DNA of 28,540 nucleotides from Pseudomonadota bacterium (GTDB taxonomy: Bacteria > Pseudomonadota > Alphaproteobacteria > Rhizobiales > Rhizobiaceae). The translations under genes and the position numbers were made by a program. Of this stretch, positions 1-7,663 are shown piece by piece. Numbering within the stretch: the first letter of the stretch is position 1; each line of letters starts with the position of its first letter. The stretch covers positions 1-28,540 of the forward strand of contig JAEZXX010000011.1 of assembly GCA_023419535.1 (NCBI GenBank), in the 5' to 3' direction. The notes beneath the pieces were generated by a model that was given only the letters and a program-made list of their open reading frames with translations, made no database searches and had not been told where the DNA came from.

Positions 1-1019
1 ACCCCAGCGGGGCCGATCGGCGCAGGCCCAACGACGAGCGTCAGCCGGTCCACCAGATCGTCCTCCAGGAAGCCGGCCGCAAGGGCCGCTCCTCCCTCGA
101 CGAGGAGGGTGGAGAAGCCGCGCGCGCCGAGATCGTCGAGAAGCTCCGGCAAGGCGACACGCCCGTCCGCGTCGGGCTCGGCGGCGAGGAACTCGACGCC
201 CTGCTCCCGCAGACGCCGCCGCCGCTCGGGGTCGGCGCCGTTGGAGGCGACGAGGAAGGTGGGAACGTCGCGGGCCTCGCTCGCGAGCCTGGAGGTCGCC
301 GGCGTGTCGAGCCGAAAGTCGACGACGATGCGCGTCGGCGAGCGATCGGTGAGACCCGGAAGACGACAGGTCAGGGCCGGATCGTCCTCCAGCGCGGTGC
401 CGATGCCGACGAGGATGGCGTCGGACCGCGCGCGCACCAGATGGGTCTGGGCGTTGGCGACGGACGAGGTGATCGCCACCTGCCCCCTGCCCTTCACCCC
501 GATCATGCCGTCGGCCGAAAGCGCCATCTTCAGAGTGACTTCCGGACGATGGCGAAGGTGACGCATGAGGTAGCCGGACATGGTCCGGGCGGCCTCTGCG
601 GCGAGAATGCCGGGCACGACCTCGATGCCCGCGGCGCGCAGGATGTCGTGACCCTTGCCGTCGACCCGCGGATCCGGGTCGGGCGCCGCCGAGACGACGC
701 GCGCGACGCCCGCCGCGACCAGCGCTTCGGCGCAGGGCGGGGTGCGGCCGTGATGGGCGCAGGGTTCCAGCGTGACGTAGGCGGTCGCACCGCGCGCGGC
801 CTCGCCGGCTTCGGCCAGAGCCGCGGTCTCGGCATGCGGGCGCCCGCCGAAGGCGGTGACGCCGCGCCCGACGATCCGCGGCGCGCCGCCGTCGCGGCGC
901 ACGATCAGCGTCGAGACGGAGGGGTTCGTTCCGGTCAGGCCGACATGGCGTTCGGCGAGCCTGATGGCGGCGGCCATCAGGCGGCGATCGGTCTCGTCGG
1001 CAACGGCGGTGGGCGTCAT
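1..1019 (-). CDS. ribD: Bifunctional riboflavin biosynthesis deaminase/reductase RibD, 3' end cut by window edge
   Basis: RibD carries out the second and third steps of riboflavin synthesis: zinc-dependent deamination of the pyrimidine ring, then NADPH-dependent reduction of the ribosyl side chain. The visible 339 codons begin at the ATG at 1019 and run off the left edge. The N-terminal deaminase domain shows the zinc site: HAE within GRPHAETAAL, then PCAHHGRTPPC with its two cysteines. The reductase domain follows, with LKMALSADGMIGV and LVGIGTALEDDPALT, and the last visible residues (LVEGGAALAAGFLEDDLVDR) lie near the normal C-terminus, so probably only a few dozen residues are missing. The start overlaps the nrdR stop as ATGA, implying translational coupling in a glyA-nrdR-ribD operon. 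The downstream rib genes expected in alphaproteobacteria would lie outside the window. Confidence 0.93.
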   Translation of the reverse strand, partial: MTPTAVADETDRRLMAAAIRLAERHVGLTGTNPSVSTLIVRRDGGAPRIVGRGVTAFGGRPHAETAALAEAGEAARGATAYVTLEPCAHHGRTPPCAEALVAAGVARVVSAAPDPDPRVDGKGHDILRAAGIEVVPGILAAEAARTMSGYLMRHLRHRPEVTLKMALSADGMIGVKGRGQVAITSSVANAQTHLVRARSDAILVGIGTALEDDPALTCRLPGLTDRSPTRIVVDFRLDTPATSRLASEARDVPTFLVASNGADPERRRRLREQGVEFLAAEPDADGRVALPELLDDLGARGFSTLLVEGGAALAAGFLEDDLVDRLTLVVGPAPIGPAG

Positions 1020-1498
1020 TCCTCGTCCTCGCGCGCCGCCGCGGTGCCGCCTTCCGCGAGCTCGTCGAGGATGGCGTTGAAGTCGCCGGCCTCGCGGAAA
1101 TCGTGATAGACGGAGGCGAAGCGGACATAGGCCACGTCGTCGAAGCCGCGCAGCGCGTCCATGACGAGAAGGCCGATCTCCTGGGTCGAGATCTCGCCGT
1201 CGCCGCGCGATTCAAGCCGCCGGACGATGCCGGAGATCAGCCGTTCCACCCGTTCCTCGTCGATCTCGCGCTTGCGCAGCGCCGTCTCGACCGAACGTGC
1301 GAGCTTGTCGCGGTCGAAGGGCACGCGTTTGCCCGACTTCTTGACGACCGTCAGGTCGCGAAGCTGGATGCGCTCGAAGGTGGTGAAGCGGCCGGAACAG
1401 TCCGGGCAGACGCGGCGGCGGCGGATGGCCGCCCCGTCTTCGGCGGGGCGGCTGTCCTTGACCTGGCTGTCCTGCGAGCCGCAATAGGGGCAGCGCAA
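1016..1498 (-). CDS. nrdR: Transcriptional repressor NrdR
   Basis: NrdR is the zinc-ribbon, ATP-cone repressor that senses ATP/dATP and represses ribonucleotide reductase genes. The 160-residue product begins MRCPYCG, the canonical NrdR N-terminus, with the zinc-ribbon cysteine pairs CPYC (residues 3-6) and CPDC (about 31-34). The ATP-cone covers roughly residues 49-139 (VVKKSGKRVPFDRDKLARS through YVRFASVYHDF). The initiation codon is TTG at 1498, chosen because the family starts exactly here and no ATG fits. The gene begins 7 nt after the glyA stop and ends in an ATGA overlap with ribD. No NrdR-box pair was recognised in the window, and no nrd structural gene is present, so its targets lie elsewhere. 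Confidence 0.96.
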   Translation of the reverse strand: MRCPYCGSQDSQVKDSRPAEDGAAIRRRRVCPDCSGRFTTFERIQLRDLTVVKKSGKRVPFDRDKLARSVETALRKREIDEERVERLISGIVRRLESRGDGEISTQEIGLLVMDALRGFDDVAYVRFASVYHDFREAGDFNAILDELAEGGTAAAREDEE

Positions 1499-1505
1499 GT
1501 CGCGG

Positions 1506-2825
1506 CTAACCGAGCGAGGGGTAGATCGGGAAGCGTCCCGTCAGCTCGACGACGCGCTGCTTGACGGCACGCTCGACGGCCTCGTTGCCCTCTTCGGAGT
1601 TCGCCGCCTTCAGCCCGTCCAGCACCTCGACGATCATCTGGCCGACCTGACGGAACTCGGCCGGACCGAAGCCGCGGGTCGTCGCCGCCGGGGTGCCGAG
1701 GCGGATGCCCGAGGTGATGAAGGGCTTCTGCGGATCGTTCGGCACGCCGTTCTTGTTGCAGGTGATGCCGGCGCGCTCCAACGCCGTCTCCGACGCCTTG
1801 CCGGTCAGCATCTTCGGGCGAAGATCCACCAGCATCAGATGCGTGTCGGTGCCGCCCGAGACGATGTCGAGGCCGCCTTCGCGGACCGTCTCAGCCAGGA
1901 CGCGGGCGTTCTCGACCACCGCGCCGATATAGGACTTGAAGTCCGGCGTCAGCGCCTCGCCGAAGGCGACCGCCTTGCCGGCGATCACGTGCATCAGCGG
2001 GCCGCCCTGCAGGCCGGGGAAGATCGCCGAGTTGATCTTCTTGGCGATGTCCTCGTCATTGGTGACGACGAGGCCGCCGCGCGGGCCGCGCAGCGTCTTG
2101 TGCGTCGTCGAGGTCGCGACATGGGCGTGCGGAAACGGGCTCGGGTGGTGGCCCGAGGCGACGAGGCCCGCGAAATGGGCCATGTCGACCCAGAGATAGG
2201 CGCCGACCGAATCCGCGATCGCGCGGAAGCGGGCGAAGTCGATGCGCCGCGAATAGGCCGAGCCGCCCGCCACGATGATGACCGGGCGGTGCTCCTGCGC
2301 CAGCGCCTCGACGGCGTCGTAGTCGATCAGCCCGGTCTCGAGGTCGAGGCCGTACTGGACGGCGTTGAACCAGCGGCCGGAGAGGTTCGGCTTGGCGCCG
2401 TGCGTCAGGTGGCCGCCCGCGTCGAGGCTCATGCCGAGGATCGTGTCGCCGGGCTTCGCCAGCGCCAGGAGGACCGCCTGGTTCGCCTGGCTGCCGGAGT
2501 TCGGCTGGACGTTGGCGAAGCCGCAGGAGAACAGCTCCTTGGCCCGGTCGATAGCCAGCTGCTCGACGACGTCGACGTGCTGGCAGCCGCCGTAGTAGCG
2601 CTTGCCCGGATAGCCCTCGGCGTATTTGTTGGTCAGGACCGAGCCCTGCGCTTCGAGCACGGCTCGGCTGACGATGTTCTCGGACGCGATCAGCTCGATC
2701 TCGTGGCTCTGACGGGCGAGCTCCTCGCGCATGGCGGCGAAGAGCGCGGGATCACCCGCAGCGATGCCTTCGGAAAAGAAGCGGTCCGAGCGCGGCTGCG
2801 CTTCCTGTGCAACGGCCTGCGACAT
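1506..2825 (-). CDS. glyA: Serine hydroxymethyltransferase GlyA
   Basis: GlyA is the PLP enzyme that interconverts serine and glycine while loading tetrahydrofolate with a one-carbon unit. The 439-residue product starts at the ATG at 2825, preceded by GGAGG with 6 nt spacing. The same frame stays open for 48 more codons upstream, but that extension is Arg/Pro-rich and lies across the likely promoter, so it is not taken as coding. Family landmarks include ELIASENIVSRAVLEAQGS, KRYYGGCQHVDVVE, the PLP-lysine segment STTHKTLRGPRGG and the C-terminal SGIRLGTPAATTRGF. Length matches the family. It is the first gene of the glyA-nrdR-ribD operon, linking one-carbon metabolism with nucleotide and riboflavin synthesis. 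Confidence 0.97.
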   Translation of the reverse strand: MSQAVAQEAQPRSDRFFSEGIAAGDPALFAAMREELARQSHEIELIASENIVSRAVLEAQGSVLTNKYAEGYPGKRYYGGCQHVDVVEQLAIDRAKELFSCGFANVQPNSGSQANQAVLLALAKPGDTILGMSLDAGGHLTHGAKPNLSGRWFNAVQYGLDLETGLIDYDAVEALAQEHRPVIIVAGGSAYSRRIDFARFRAIADSVGAYLWVDMAHFAGLVASGHHPSPFPHAHVATSTTHKTLRGPRGGLVVTNDEDIAKKINSAIFPGLQGGPLMHVIAGKAVAFGEALTPDFKSYIGAVVENARVLAETVREGGLDIVSGGTDTHLMLVDLRPKMLTGKASETALERAGITCNKNGVPNDPQKPFITSGIRLGTPAATTRGFGPAEFRQVGQMIVEVLDGLKAANSEEGNEAVERAVKQRVVELTGRFPIYPSLG

Positions 2826-2899
2826 GATGAACCTCCGCTGGTCGGCGCTCCGGCGGCGCGGGGCGGGCCGCCTTCGAGCGCATCTTCGGGTCGGCGGCG

Positions 2900-2928
2900 A
2901 TCTAGCATGGCCTGATCGGTTCCGCCAA
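2900..2928 (-). promoter_or_regulatory. Candidate housekeeping promoter of glyA-nrdR-ribD
   Basis: On the minus strand TTGGCG (2928-2923) is followed after exactly 17 nt by CTAGAT (2905-2900). This resembles the alphaproteobacterial housekeeping pattern CTTGAC-N17-CTATAT: the -10 matches 5 of 6 and the preceding C of CTTG is present. It would place the transcription start near 2893 and give a leader of about 65-70 nt before glyA. It was found by eye; there is no experimental support. Confidence 0.45.
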
Positions 2929-2997
2929 GCCGAAGGCCTAACGCGGAACGGGCCGGCGGCCCAAGCCACCGACCGTCTCCGATCGTAACGAATGCGA

Positions 2998-3012
2998 CGG
3001 GGAGCCTCCCCG
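2998..3012 (-). terminator. Possible terminator hairpin after the L,D-transpeptidase gene
   Basis: A 6-bp all-paired stem (CGGGGA and TCCCCG) with a 3-nt loop lies 14 nt beyond the stop codon of the L,D-transpeptidase gene. The minus-strand sequence after it is mixed, not a clean U tract, so intrinsic termination is only a possibility. A competing pairing between GCCTCC and GGAGGC further upstream is also possible. Confidence 0.3.
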
Positions 3013-3026
3013 CCGGCTGGAGGCCG

Positions 3027-4355
3027 CTAGAACGGCAGGTCGGCGAAGGCCTGCTCGCCCGGCTGGTAGGCCGAAGGCGCCACGCTCGACATGGCCAGCT
3101 GCTGCGAACCGTCGCGATGGTAGATGTCGTCGCGGAACTGCACCGCCGTCGGATCGCTCGCCCAGGCGGTGAAGTAGGAGAGATGCACCTTCGGCCGGTT
3201 CGTCAGGTCGATGTCGACGCGCGTGCGCGCCGCGATCGTCTGCTCTATCCGCGCCCGGTCCCAGCCCGGCTCGTCGCGCGCGATCCAGACGATCAGGTCG
3301 CGGACGTTCTGGATGCGCACGCAGCCGGAGGATTCGAAGCGCAGCAGCTGCGAGAAGGTCGACTGCTGCGGCGTGTCGTGCAGGAACACCGAGTGCGGGT
3401 TCGGGAAGTTGATGCGCACCGAGGACATGGCGTTCATGCGGCCCGGCTCCTGGCGGAACAGGTAGCGCACGGCCTCGTCGGTGTTCCAGTCGATCCGCTC
3501 GGGGGGAATGACCGAGCCGTCGGAGGCGTAGATGTAGATCTCGTTGCGCTGGAGGTAGGTCGGGTCCTTGCGCATCAGCGGGATGATGTCCTTGCGGACG
3601 ATCGAGGCCGGCGCGTGCCAATAGGGGTTCAGGTTGAGATTGATGATCTCGGACTGGAGGATCGGCGTCTGCCGGTCGACCTTGCCGACGACGGCGGTGT
3701 GGCGCTGGACGACGCGGCCGTTCTCCACCGCCTCGACGAAGGCGCCGGGAATGTTGACCATCACCATGCGCGGCGCGTCGGTGAGCTCGGCCTGGATGCG
3801 CGAGAGATTGGTCTGCAGCTGGCCGAGACGCACGTTCGCCGGAACGTTCAGGGCGGCGAAGGTGCCCGCGCCCACGTCGCCGTCCGCCGGCAGGCCGTGG
3901 CGCGTCTGGAAGCGCTTCACCGCCGCGTCGACATAGGTGTCGAAGGCCTGACCACCGCCCGCCGAGCGCGGCAGGTCGCCGGACCAGAACAGCCGCTCGC
4001 GCAGGGCCTGCACGGCTGGACCCTGGACCCCGAGCCGCATGCCGGCCTGGTCCGGAACCATCGGCCAGCCGCCCGACATGACGAGCTGGTTGTAGGACTG
4101 GATCGCCGTCTGCATGGCGGCGACGGTGTTCTGGGACAGGATCGGCTGGTAGGATACGACCTCGGTGGTGGAGGCCGAGCGCGTGTCGAACTGGTCGTTC
4201 CACTCGCCGCGCGAAGGCGCGGTCAGGATGCCGTCGAGCGCGCTCTGGGCAAAGGCGACGCCCGGTACGGCCGAGCCGGCCAGCGCCAGAGCGCCCTTCA
4301 CGAAGCGGCGGCGCGAGACCATGGAGCGCGCGTCGGAAGACCGTGCGTTCGACAT
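3027..4355 (-). CDS. L,D-transpeptidase (YkuD/YcbB type) with Tat signal
   Basis: This is predicted to be a periplasmic peptidoglycan L,D-transpeptidase that forms 3-3 cross-links or attaches partners to meso-DAP. The chosen ATG at 4355 gives 442 residues and puts a twin-arginine motif at residues 14-20 (SRRRFVKG), followed by a hydrophobic stretch ending AFAQ. A peptidoglycan-binding repeat lies at about 105-175 (GVQGPAVQALRERL, AVKRFQTRHGLPADGDVG). The YkuD catalytic domain occupies roughly 195-360, with LHDTP (His about 326) and the active-site motif SSGCVRI (Cys about 345). Together these resemble the YcbB/LdtD group, not the short YbiS/ErfK enzymes. The frame is open upstream, but that part lacks signal-peptide logic. 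The gene appears to stand alone, about 200 nt from each neighbour. Confidence 0.9.
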   Translation of the reverse strand: MSNARSSDARSMVSRRRFVKGALALAGSAVPGVAFAQSALDGILTAPSRGEWNDQFDTRSASTTEVVSYQPILSQNTVAAMQTAIQSYNQLVMSGGWPMVPDQAGMRLGVQGPAVQALRERLFWSGDLPRSAGGGQAFDTYVDAAVKRFQTRHGLPADGDVGAGTFAALNVPANVRLGQLQTNLSRIQAELTDAPRMVMVNIPGAFVEAVENGRVVQRHTAVVGKVDRQTPILQSEIINLNLNPYWHAPASIVRKDIIPLMRKDPTYLQRNEIYIYASDGSVIPPERIDWNTDEAVRYLFRQEPGRMNAMSSVRINFPNPHSVFLHDTPQQSTFSQLLRFESSGCVRIQNVRDLIVWIARDEPGWDRARIEQTIAARTRVDIDLTNRPKVHLSYFTAWASDPTAVQFRDDIYHRDGSQQLAMSSVAPSAYQPGEQAFADLPF

Positions 4356-4394
4356 GAGTTTCCCTTTCGATCCAGATTTCCGTCTGTCGTTCCG

Positions 4395-4413
4395 CGCGAG
4401 CTTAGGCCTCGCG
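4395..4413. other. Short inverted repeat upstream of the L,D-transpeptidase gene
   Basis: CGCGAG and CTCGCG form a perfect 6-bp inverted repeat with a 7-nt loop, 40 nt upstream of the transpeptidase start. It could be a leader hairpin or an operator. In sequence this GC-rich such arms also arise by chance. The rest of the gap 4356-4554 holds no gene or convincing promoter. Confidence 0.2.
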
Positions 4414-4554
4414 TGGTAAACCAAACGGAAATCCTTGAAGCGACGACCCTCTGCCCTCGCCTTCCCCAGGCGCGCTCTTGCCACCCAATATGGCCAAAAG
4501 CGGGACGCAGCCGGACGACGGACGTCGATCGGAAGGACGTGTTGCGCCGACGGC

Positions 4555-5049
4555 TCAGTGGGCGCGGGACGCGCCGGTGCCGATGATCGGATGCTCCAGC
4601 CTGTCGCCTTCGGCCACGCCGAGATCGGCGGCCTTGCCGCCGTTCAGCTCCAGCACGTAGCGCACCGGCTCCCCGGAGGGGATCGGCGTAAGGTCGAACG
4701 GGCGCGCGTTGCGGGCGACCCGCGCGACCGTGCCGTCCTCGCGCAGGAACAGCATGTCGAGCGGGATCAGCGTGTTCCGCATCCACATGGAGACGGGGCG
4801 CGTCTCCTTGAAGTCGAAGAGCATGCCGTGATCGTCCGGCATCTCCGAGCGGTTCATGAGGCCCGTCATGCGGGTCTCGTCCGTGTCGGCGATCTCGACG
4901 GAGATGCGATGCATGCCGCTCTGCGTGAACAGCGTCGCCGTCGAGCCGATCGAGTTGGAGGTGAAGACGAAGAAGGACGCGACGGCGAGCACGAGAATCA
5001 GACCCGCGACCTTCCAGTTGGCCCGAAGCGATTTCGCGACGGACGCCAT
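4555..5049 (-). CDS. DUF192 family membrane-anchored or exported protein
   Basis: The 164-residue product has a single hydrophobic segment at about residues 13-31 (an uncleaved anchor or signal peptide) followed by a DUF192 domain. Family landmarks are RMTGLMNRSEMPDDHGMLF, the core SMWMRNTLIPLDMLF, and the closing segment ending VLELNGGKAADLGVAEGD. The biochemical role of DUF192 is not established to my knowledge; the domain is small, all-beta and normally outside the cytoplasm. The ATG shares one base with the TGA of the cold-shock gene upstream (TGATG), so the two are translationally coupled. The same pairing is familiar from rhizobia. Confidence 0.9.
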   Translation of the reverse strand: MASVAKSLRANWKVAGLILVLAVASFFVFTSNSIGSTATLFTQSGMHRISVEIADTDETRMTGLMNRSEMPDDHGMLFDFKETRPVSMWMRNTLIPLDMLFLREDGTVARVARNARPFDLTPIPSGEPVRYVLELNGGKAADLGVAEGDRLEHPIIGTGASRAH

Positions 5050-5618
5050 CAATGCGACACCGGGTGGAGCGGTCCGGTTTCGGGATGGACCTCGGCCGCC
5101 ATCAGCCCCTTCGATCCGGTGCCGAACCGCACGAGCACCACCTGCCCCGGACGAAGCTCCGTCATTCCGAACTGTCTCAGCGTTTCCATGTGGACGAAGA
5201 TATCCTCCGTCCCGTCGCCGCGCGAGAGGAAACCGTAGCCTTTCGTCCGATTGAACCATTTCACGCTGACGCGCTCGAGCCCGCTCGTCGGGACGATCTG
5301 CACATGGGTGCGCGCCTGCGGCAGGCTGGAGGGATGGACGGCGGTGGAGGTGTCCATGGAGAGGACGCGATAGGCCTGGAGGCCCCTTTCCCCGCGCATC
5401 ACCTCGCAGACAAGCCGCGTGCCCTCGATGGCGCTGGCGAAGCCGTCGCGCCGAAGGCAAGTGACGTGGAGGAGGATGTCCTCGCCCTCGTCGTCGGGGA
5501 CGATGAAGCCGAAGCCCTTGGCGACGTCGAACCATTTGATCCGACCGGAGACGGTTTCCGTTTCGGAGACCCTCTCGCCGTCCTCTGCCTCCCGCGCCGC
5601 GGAGTCCGGTCGCATCAT
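5049..5618 (-). CDS. Tandem cold-shock-domain protein
   Basis: This 189-residue protein has two cold-shock domains, unlike the single-domain 70-residue CspA. The first covers about residues 20-90 and the second about 118-180. Each carries the RNP1-type nucleic-acid-binding motif: KGFGFIVP in the first and KGYGFLSR in the second. RNP2-type motifs are LLHV and IFVH. It probably binds single-stranded RNA or DNA as a chaperone or antiterminator. The start is uncertain: tandem ATGs at 5618 and 5615 have only a weak GGGA upstream, and a further in-frame ATG lies at 5654. The conserved part begins near VSETETVSGRIKWF, so all options keep both domains. The gene is one-base coupled to the DUF192 gene downstream and divergent from glyoxalase across about 190 nt. 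Confidence 0.92.
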   Translation of the reverse strand: MMRPDSAAREAEDGERVSETETVSGRIKWFDVAKGFGFIVPDDEGEDILLHVTCLRRDGFASAIEGTRLVCEVMRGERGLQAYRVLSMDTSTAVHPSSLPQARTHVQIVPTSGLERVSVKWFNRTKGYGFLSRGDGTEDIFVHMETLRQFGMTELRPGQVVLVRFGTGSKGLMAAEVHPETGPLHPVSH

Positions 5619-5807
5619 TCGAGAATTCCCGTCGCGCCTGCCCGATTCATGCATCTTAACGAATGTTGGGCAAGCCGTGGGTTCCGCAAGATGGGTGGCT
5701 CGCGACGGTGACCGGGTTCGCCCGCCCGAGCGGCGCTCAGGCTTGGCACCAGCCGGCTGTCTTCTATGTGCCGCCGTCAGCAGGACGGCAGCCGGAGAAA
5801 AAGCGCC

Positions 5808-6248
5808 ATGCGATATCTTCACACGATGGTGCGGGTCGAGGACATCGACCGGGCGCTGGACTTCTATTGCGGCAAGTTCGGTCTCGTCGAAGTGCGCCGG
5901 GTCGAAAGCGAGCAGGGCCGCTTCACCCTGGTCTTCCTCGCCGCGCCCGGAGACGAGGCGAGCGGGCGCGAGGCCAAGGCGCCGCTCCTGGAACTCACCT
6001 ACAACTGGGATCCGGAGACCTACACGGGCGGCCGGAACTTCGGCCATCTCGCCTACGAGGTCGACGACATCTACGCGCTCTGCCGGAGCCTGATGGATGC
6101 GGGAATCACCATCAACCGTCCGCCCCGCGACGGCCGTATGGCCTTCGTGCGCTCGCCCGACGGCATCTCGATCGAGATCCTGCAGGCCGGCGAAGCCCTG
6201 GCGCCGCAGGAACCTTGGGCCTCTATGCAGAACACGGGAACGTGGTAA
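5808..6248 (+). CDS. gloA: Lactoylglutathione lyase (glyoxalase I)
   Basis: Glyoxalase I isomerises the hemithioacetal of methylglyoxal and glutathione to S-lactoylglutathione, a cytoplasmic detoxification step. The 146-residue product begins MRYLHTMVRV at an ATG preceded by GGAG at about 10 nt. An in-frame ATG at 5766 would add 14 residues before the family N-terminus and was not used. The four metal ligands of the bacterial enzyme are recognisable: His5, Glu62 (in LLELTYN), His80 (in GHLAYEV) and Glu123 (in IEILQ). The compact length, without eukaryotic-type insertions, fits the nickel/cobalt-dependent bacterial class. No glyoxalase II gene is adjacent. Confidence 0.95.
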   Translation: MRYLHTMVRVEDIDRALDFYCGKFGLVEVRRVESEQGRFTLVFLAAPGDEASGREAKAPLLELTYNWDPETYTGGRNFGHLAYEVDDIYALCRSLMDAGITINRPPRDGRMAFVRSPDGISIEILQAGEALAPQEPWASMQNTGTW

Positions 6249-6365
6249 AGTTTGCGTCATCCGGGCGCCGCATTCGTCGTCCAGCCTAACGCAGAGTTCA
6301 TGGGTCGATCGTCCCGACGCCGAGATCGGCGACCGTCCGGGGACTGACGGGGGACACGGGGACAT

Positions 6366-6388
6366 GCGGATGCCCATCGCGCATCCGC
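6366..6388. other. 8-bp inverted repeat in the leader of the M15-type lipoprotein gene
   Basis: GCGGATGC and GCATCCGC form a perfect 8-bp stem with a 7-nt loop, ending 20 nt before the TTG start of the lipoprotein gene. It could be a leader hairpin that affects initiation at the weak start codon, a terminator for gloA without a U tract, or an operator. Nothing else was recognised in 6249-6408. Confidence 0.35.
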
Positions 6389-6408
6389 CGTGAGAGGGTG
6401 GACGGGGT

Positions 6409-7404
6409 TTGAAAGCCGGCACACAGGTTGCGCGCTCGAGATGGCGCGCCGGGCGGACTTCGGTCGCCCTTCTTTCCGTCAGCCTCCTTCTGTCCGGCTG
6501 CATGTCGTCCGCCCAAAGCGACGGCTCGCTGTTCGGCTTCTCGCCGGGCGGCCTCGCTTCGAACGCCGGCGGCGACGGGGCGCCCTCCGGAGCCGCCCTC
6601 GCCAACGCGCCGGAATTGAACGTGGCGGCCGTCGAGGCGCCGAGCGAGGCGCAGTCGGCCGAGGTCGCGGCGATCGCCGAAGGCGCGGCGCCGAGCGAGC
6701 CGCAGGCTGGCACGGACGCTGCCGGTGAGGACGCCAGAACCCTTTCGATGGCCGCCTTCGCCGCACCCAACGAGCCGAACCGCCAGGCGGGACGCTCGCT
6801 CTACGCCTCCCTCTTCACCGAATCGGAAGCCCGCACGCCGGTCCGCAACGCGGACAACGGCCGCAGCGGCCGCGTCATCATCACGCGCACCGACGGCGTC
6901 GGAAAGCCGCAGCGCGACGCCTCGCTGCCCGGCGTCGACCCGTCCTCCATCTTCGAGATCGGCCAGCGCGCGTCCGTCGACGACGAGGACTTCCTCGACG
7001 ACATCGGCAACACGCAGGTCGCCTCGCTGTCGGGCATGGCGCGCCTCGCGCCGAGCGGCTTCCTGGTACAGCGGGAGGACATCGAGACCGGCTGCTTCGA
7101 CGGCGGGCTGCGCCAGCTCCTCGGCCAGATCGAGCGCCGCTTCGGCGAGCGCGTCGTCATCACCTCCGGCTATCGCTCGCCCTCGCACAATCGCCGCGTC
7201 AACGGGGCGAAGGCTTCGATGCACATGGCCTGCAAGGCGGCGGACCTTCACGTGCCCGGCGTCAGCGGCCAGACGGTCGCGGCCTTCGTGCGCTCGCTGC
7301 CGAACCGCGGCGGCGTCGGCACCTACTGCCACACGGCCGCGATCCACGTCGACGTCGGGCGCAAGCGCGACTGGAACTGGGCCTGCCGCCGCCGCGCCGG
7401 CTGA
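6409..7404 (+). CDS. Lipoprotein with C-terminal M15/YcbK-type zinc peptidase domain
   Basis: The product is predicted to be a lipid-anchored envelope peptidase acting on peptidoglycan peptides. The 331 residues begin at a TTG codon (6409), the only start that keeps the complete signal: a basic N-region, a hydrophobic core and the lipobox LLSGC with Cys31. Residues about 32-210 are Ala/Glu/Ser-rich and show no recognised domain. The C-terminal domain (about 215-328) matches the D-Ala-D-Ala carboxypeptidase-like M15/YcbK group: TSGYRSPSHNRRVNG, zinc ligands His272 and Asp279 in SMHMACKAAD, and His313 in IHVDVG, followed by RDWNW. Substrate specificity cannot be read from sequence. A candidate terminator follows the stop. 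Confidence 0.87.
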   Translation: MKAGTQVARSRWRAGRTSVALLSVSLLLSGCMSSAQSDGSLFGFSPGGLASNAGGDGAPSGAALANAPELNVAAVEAPSEAQSAEVAAIAEGAAPSEPQAGTDAAGEDARTLSMAAFAAPNEPNRQAGRSLYASLFTESEARTPVRNADNGRSGRVIITRTDGVGKPQRDASLPGVDPSSIFEIGQRASVDDEDFLDDIGNTQVASLSGMARLAPSGFLVQREDIETGCFDGGLRQLLGQIERRFGERVVITSGYRSPSHNRRVNGAKASMHMACKAADLHVPGVSGQTVAAFVRSLPNRGGVGTYCHTAAIHVDVGRKRDWNWACRRRAG

Positions 7405-7406
7405 CC

Positions 7407-7438
7407 CTCCGGATCGGGCTCGAAACCGGCCCCCGGAG
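7407..7438 (+). terminator. Candidate terminator after the M15-type lipoprotein gene
   Basis: Immediately after the stop codon, outer arms CTCCGG and CCGGAG (6 bp) and inner arms GGGC and GCCC (4 bp) can form a hairpin with a 3-nt bulge on one side. The sequence that follows (TCTTGCG) is only weakly U-rich. It also separates the lipoprotein gene from the tRNA gene 40 nt downstream. Confidence 0.35.
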
Positions 7439-7479
7439 TCTTGCGCCACCGAGGGAATCGCACTACACGTCCCCTCGCT

Positions 7480-7554
7480 GCGCCCATCGTCTATCGGTTA
7501 GGACGCCACCCTTTCACGGTGGAGAGCGGGGTTCGATTCCCCGTGGGCGTACCA
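7480..7554 (+). tRNA. tRNA-Glu (anticodon UUC)
   Basis: A complete 75-nt cloverleaf can be drawn. The acceptor arms are GCGCCCA (7480-7486) and TGGGCGT, with a G-U first pair. The anticodon stem CCACC/GGTGG encloses loop CTTTCAC with anticodon TTC at 7513-7515. The T arm CGGGG/CCCCG carries loop TTCGATT. The 3' CCA is encoded at 7552-7554. It reads GAA and GAG codons. No phage or island genes border it. Confidence 0.96.
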
Positions 7555-7663
7555 CTCCCCTCATAGGCCTTTATCGTCGGGATTTCGCGGTCGGAGTGAT
7601 CCGGCCTCGGTGTCTAGGGGATCGGTTGCGCGAACGCGCCTCGTCCGACGCCGAGCGCGCCGT

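Noticed and set aside
2826..2893. Possible glycine riboswitch in the glyA leader
   Set aside because: The leader is only about 65-70 nt from the candidate promoter and shows no aptamer-like paired core; a glycine aptamer would need more sequence.
5658..5685. GGAAC and CGTT upstream of the cold-shock gene on the minus strand, resembling an EcfG promoter
   Set aside because: The spacer is 19 nt, two longer than the usual 16-17, and the alternative CATT gives 15. Not close enough to call.
7555..7663. Integration site or island next to tRNA-Glu
   Set aside because: No integrase, direct repeat of the tRNA 3' end or change in composition; the neighbour is recJ in a standard core order.
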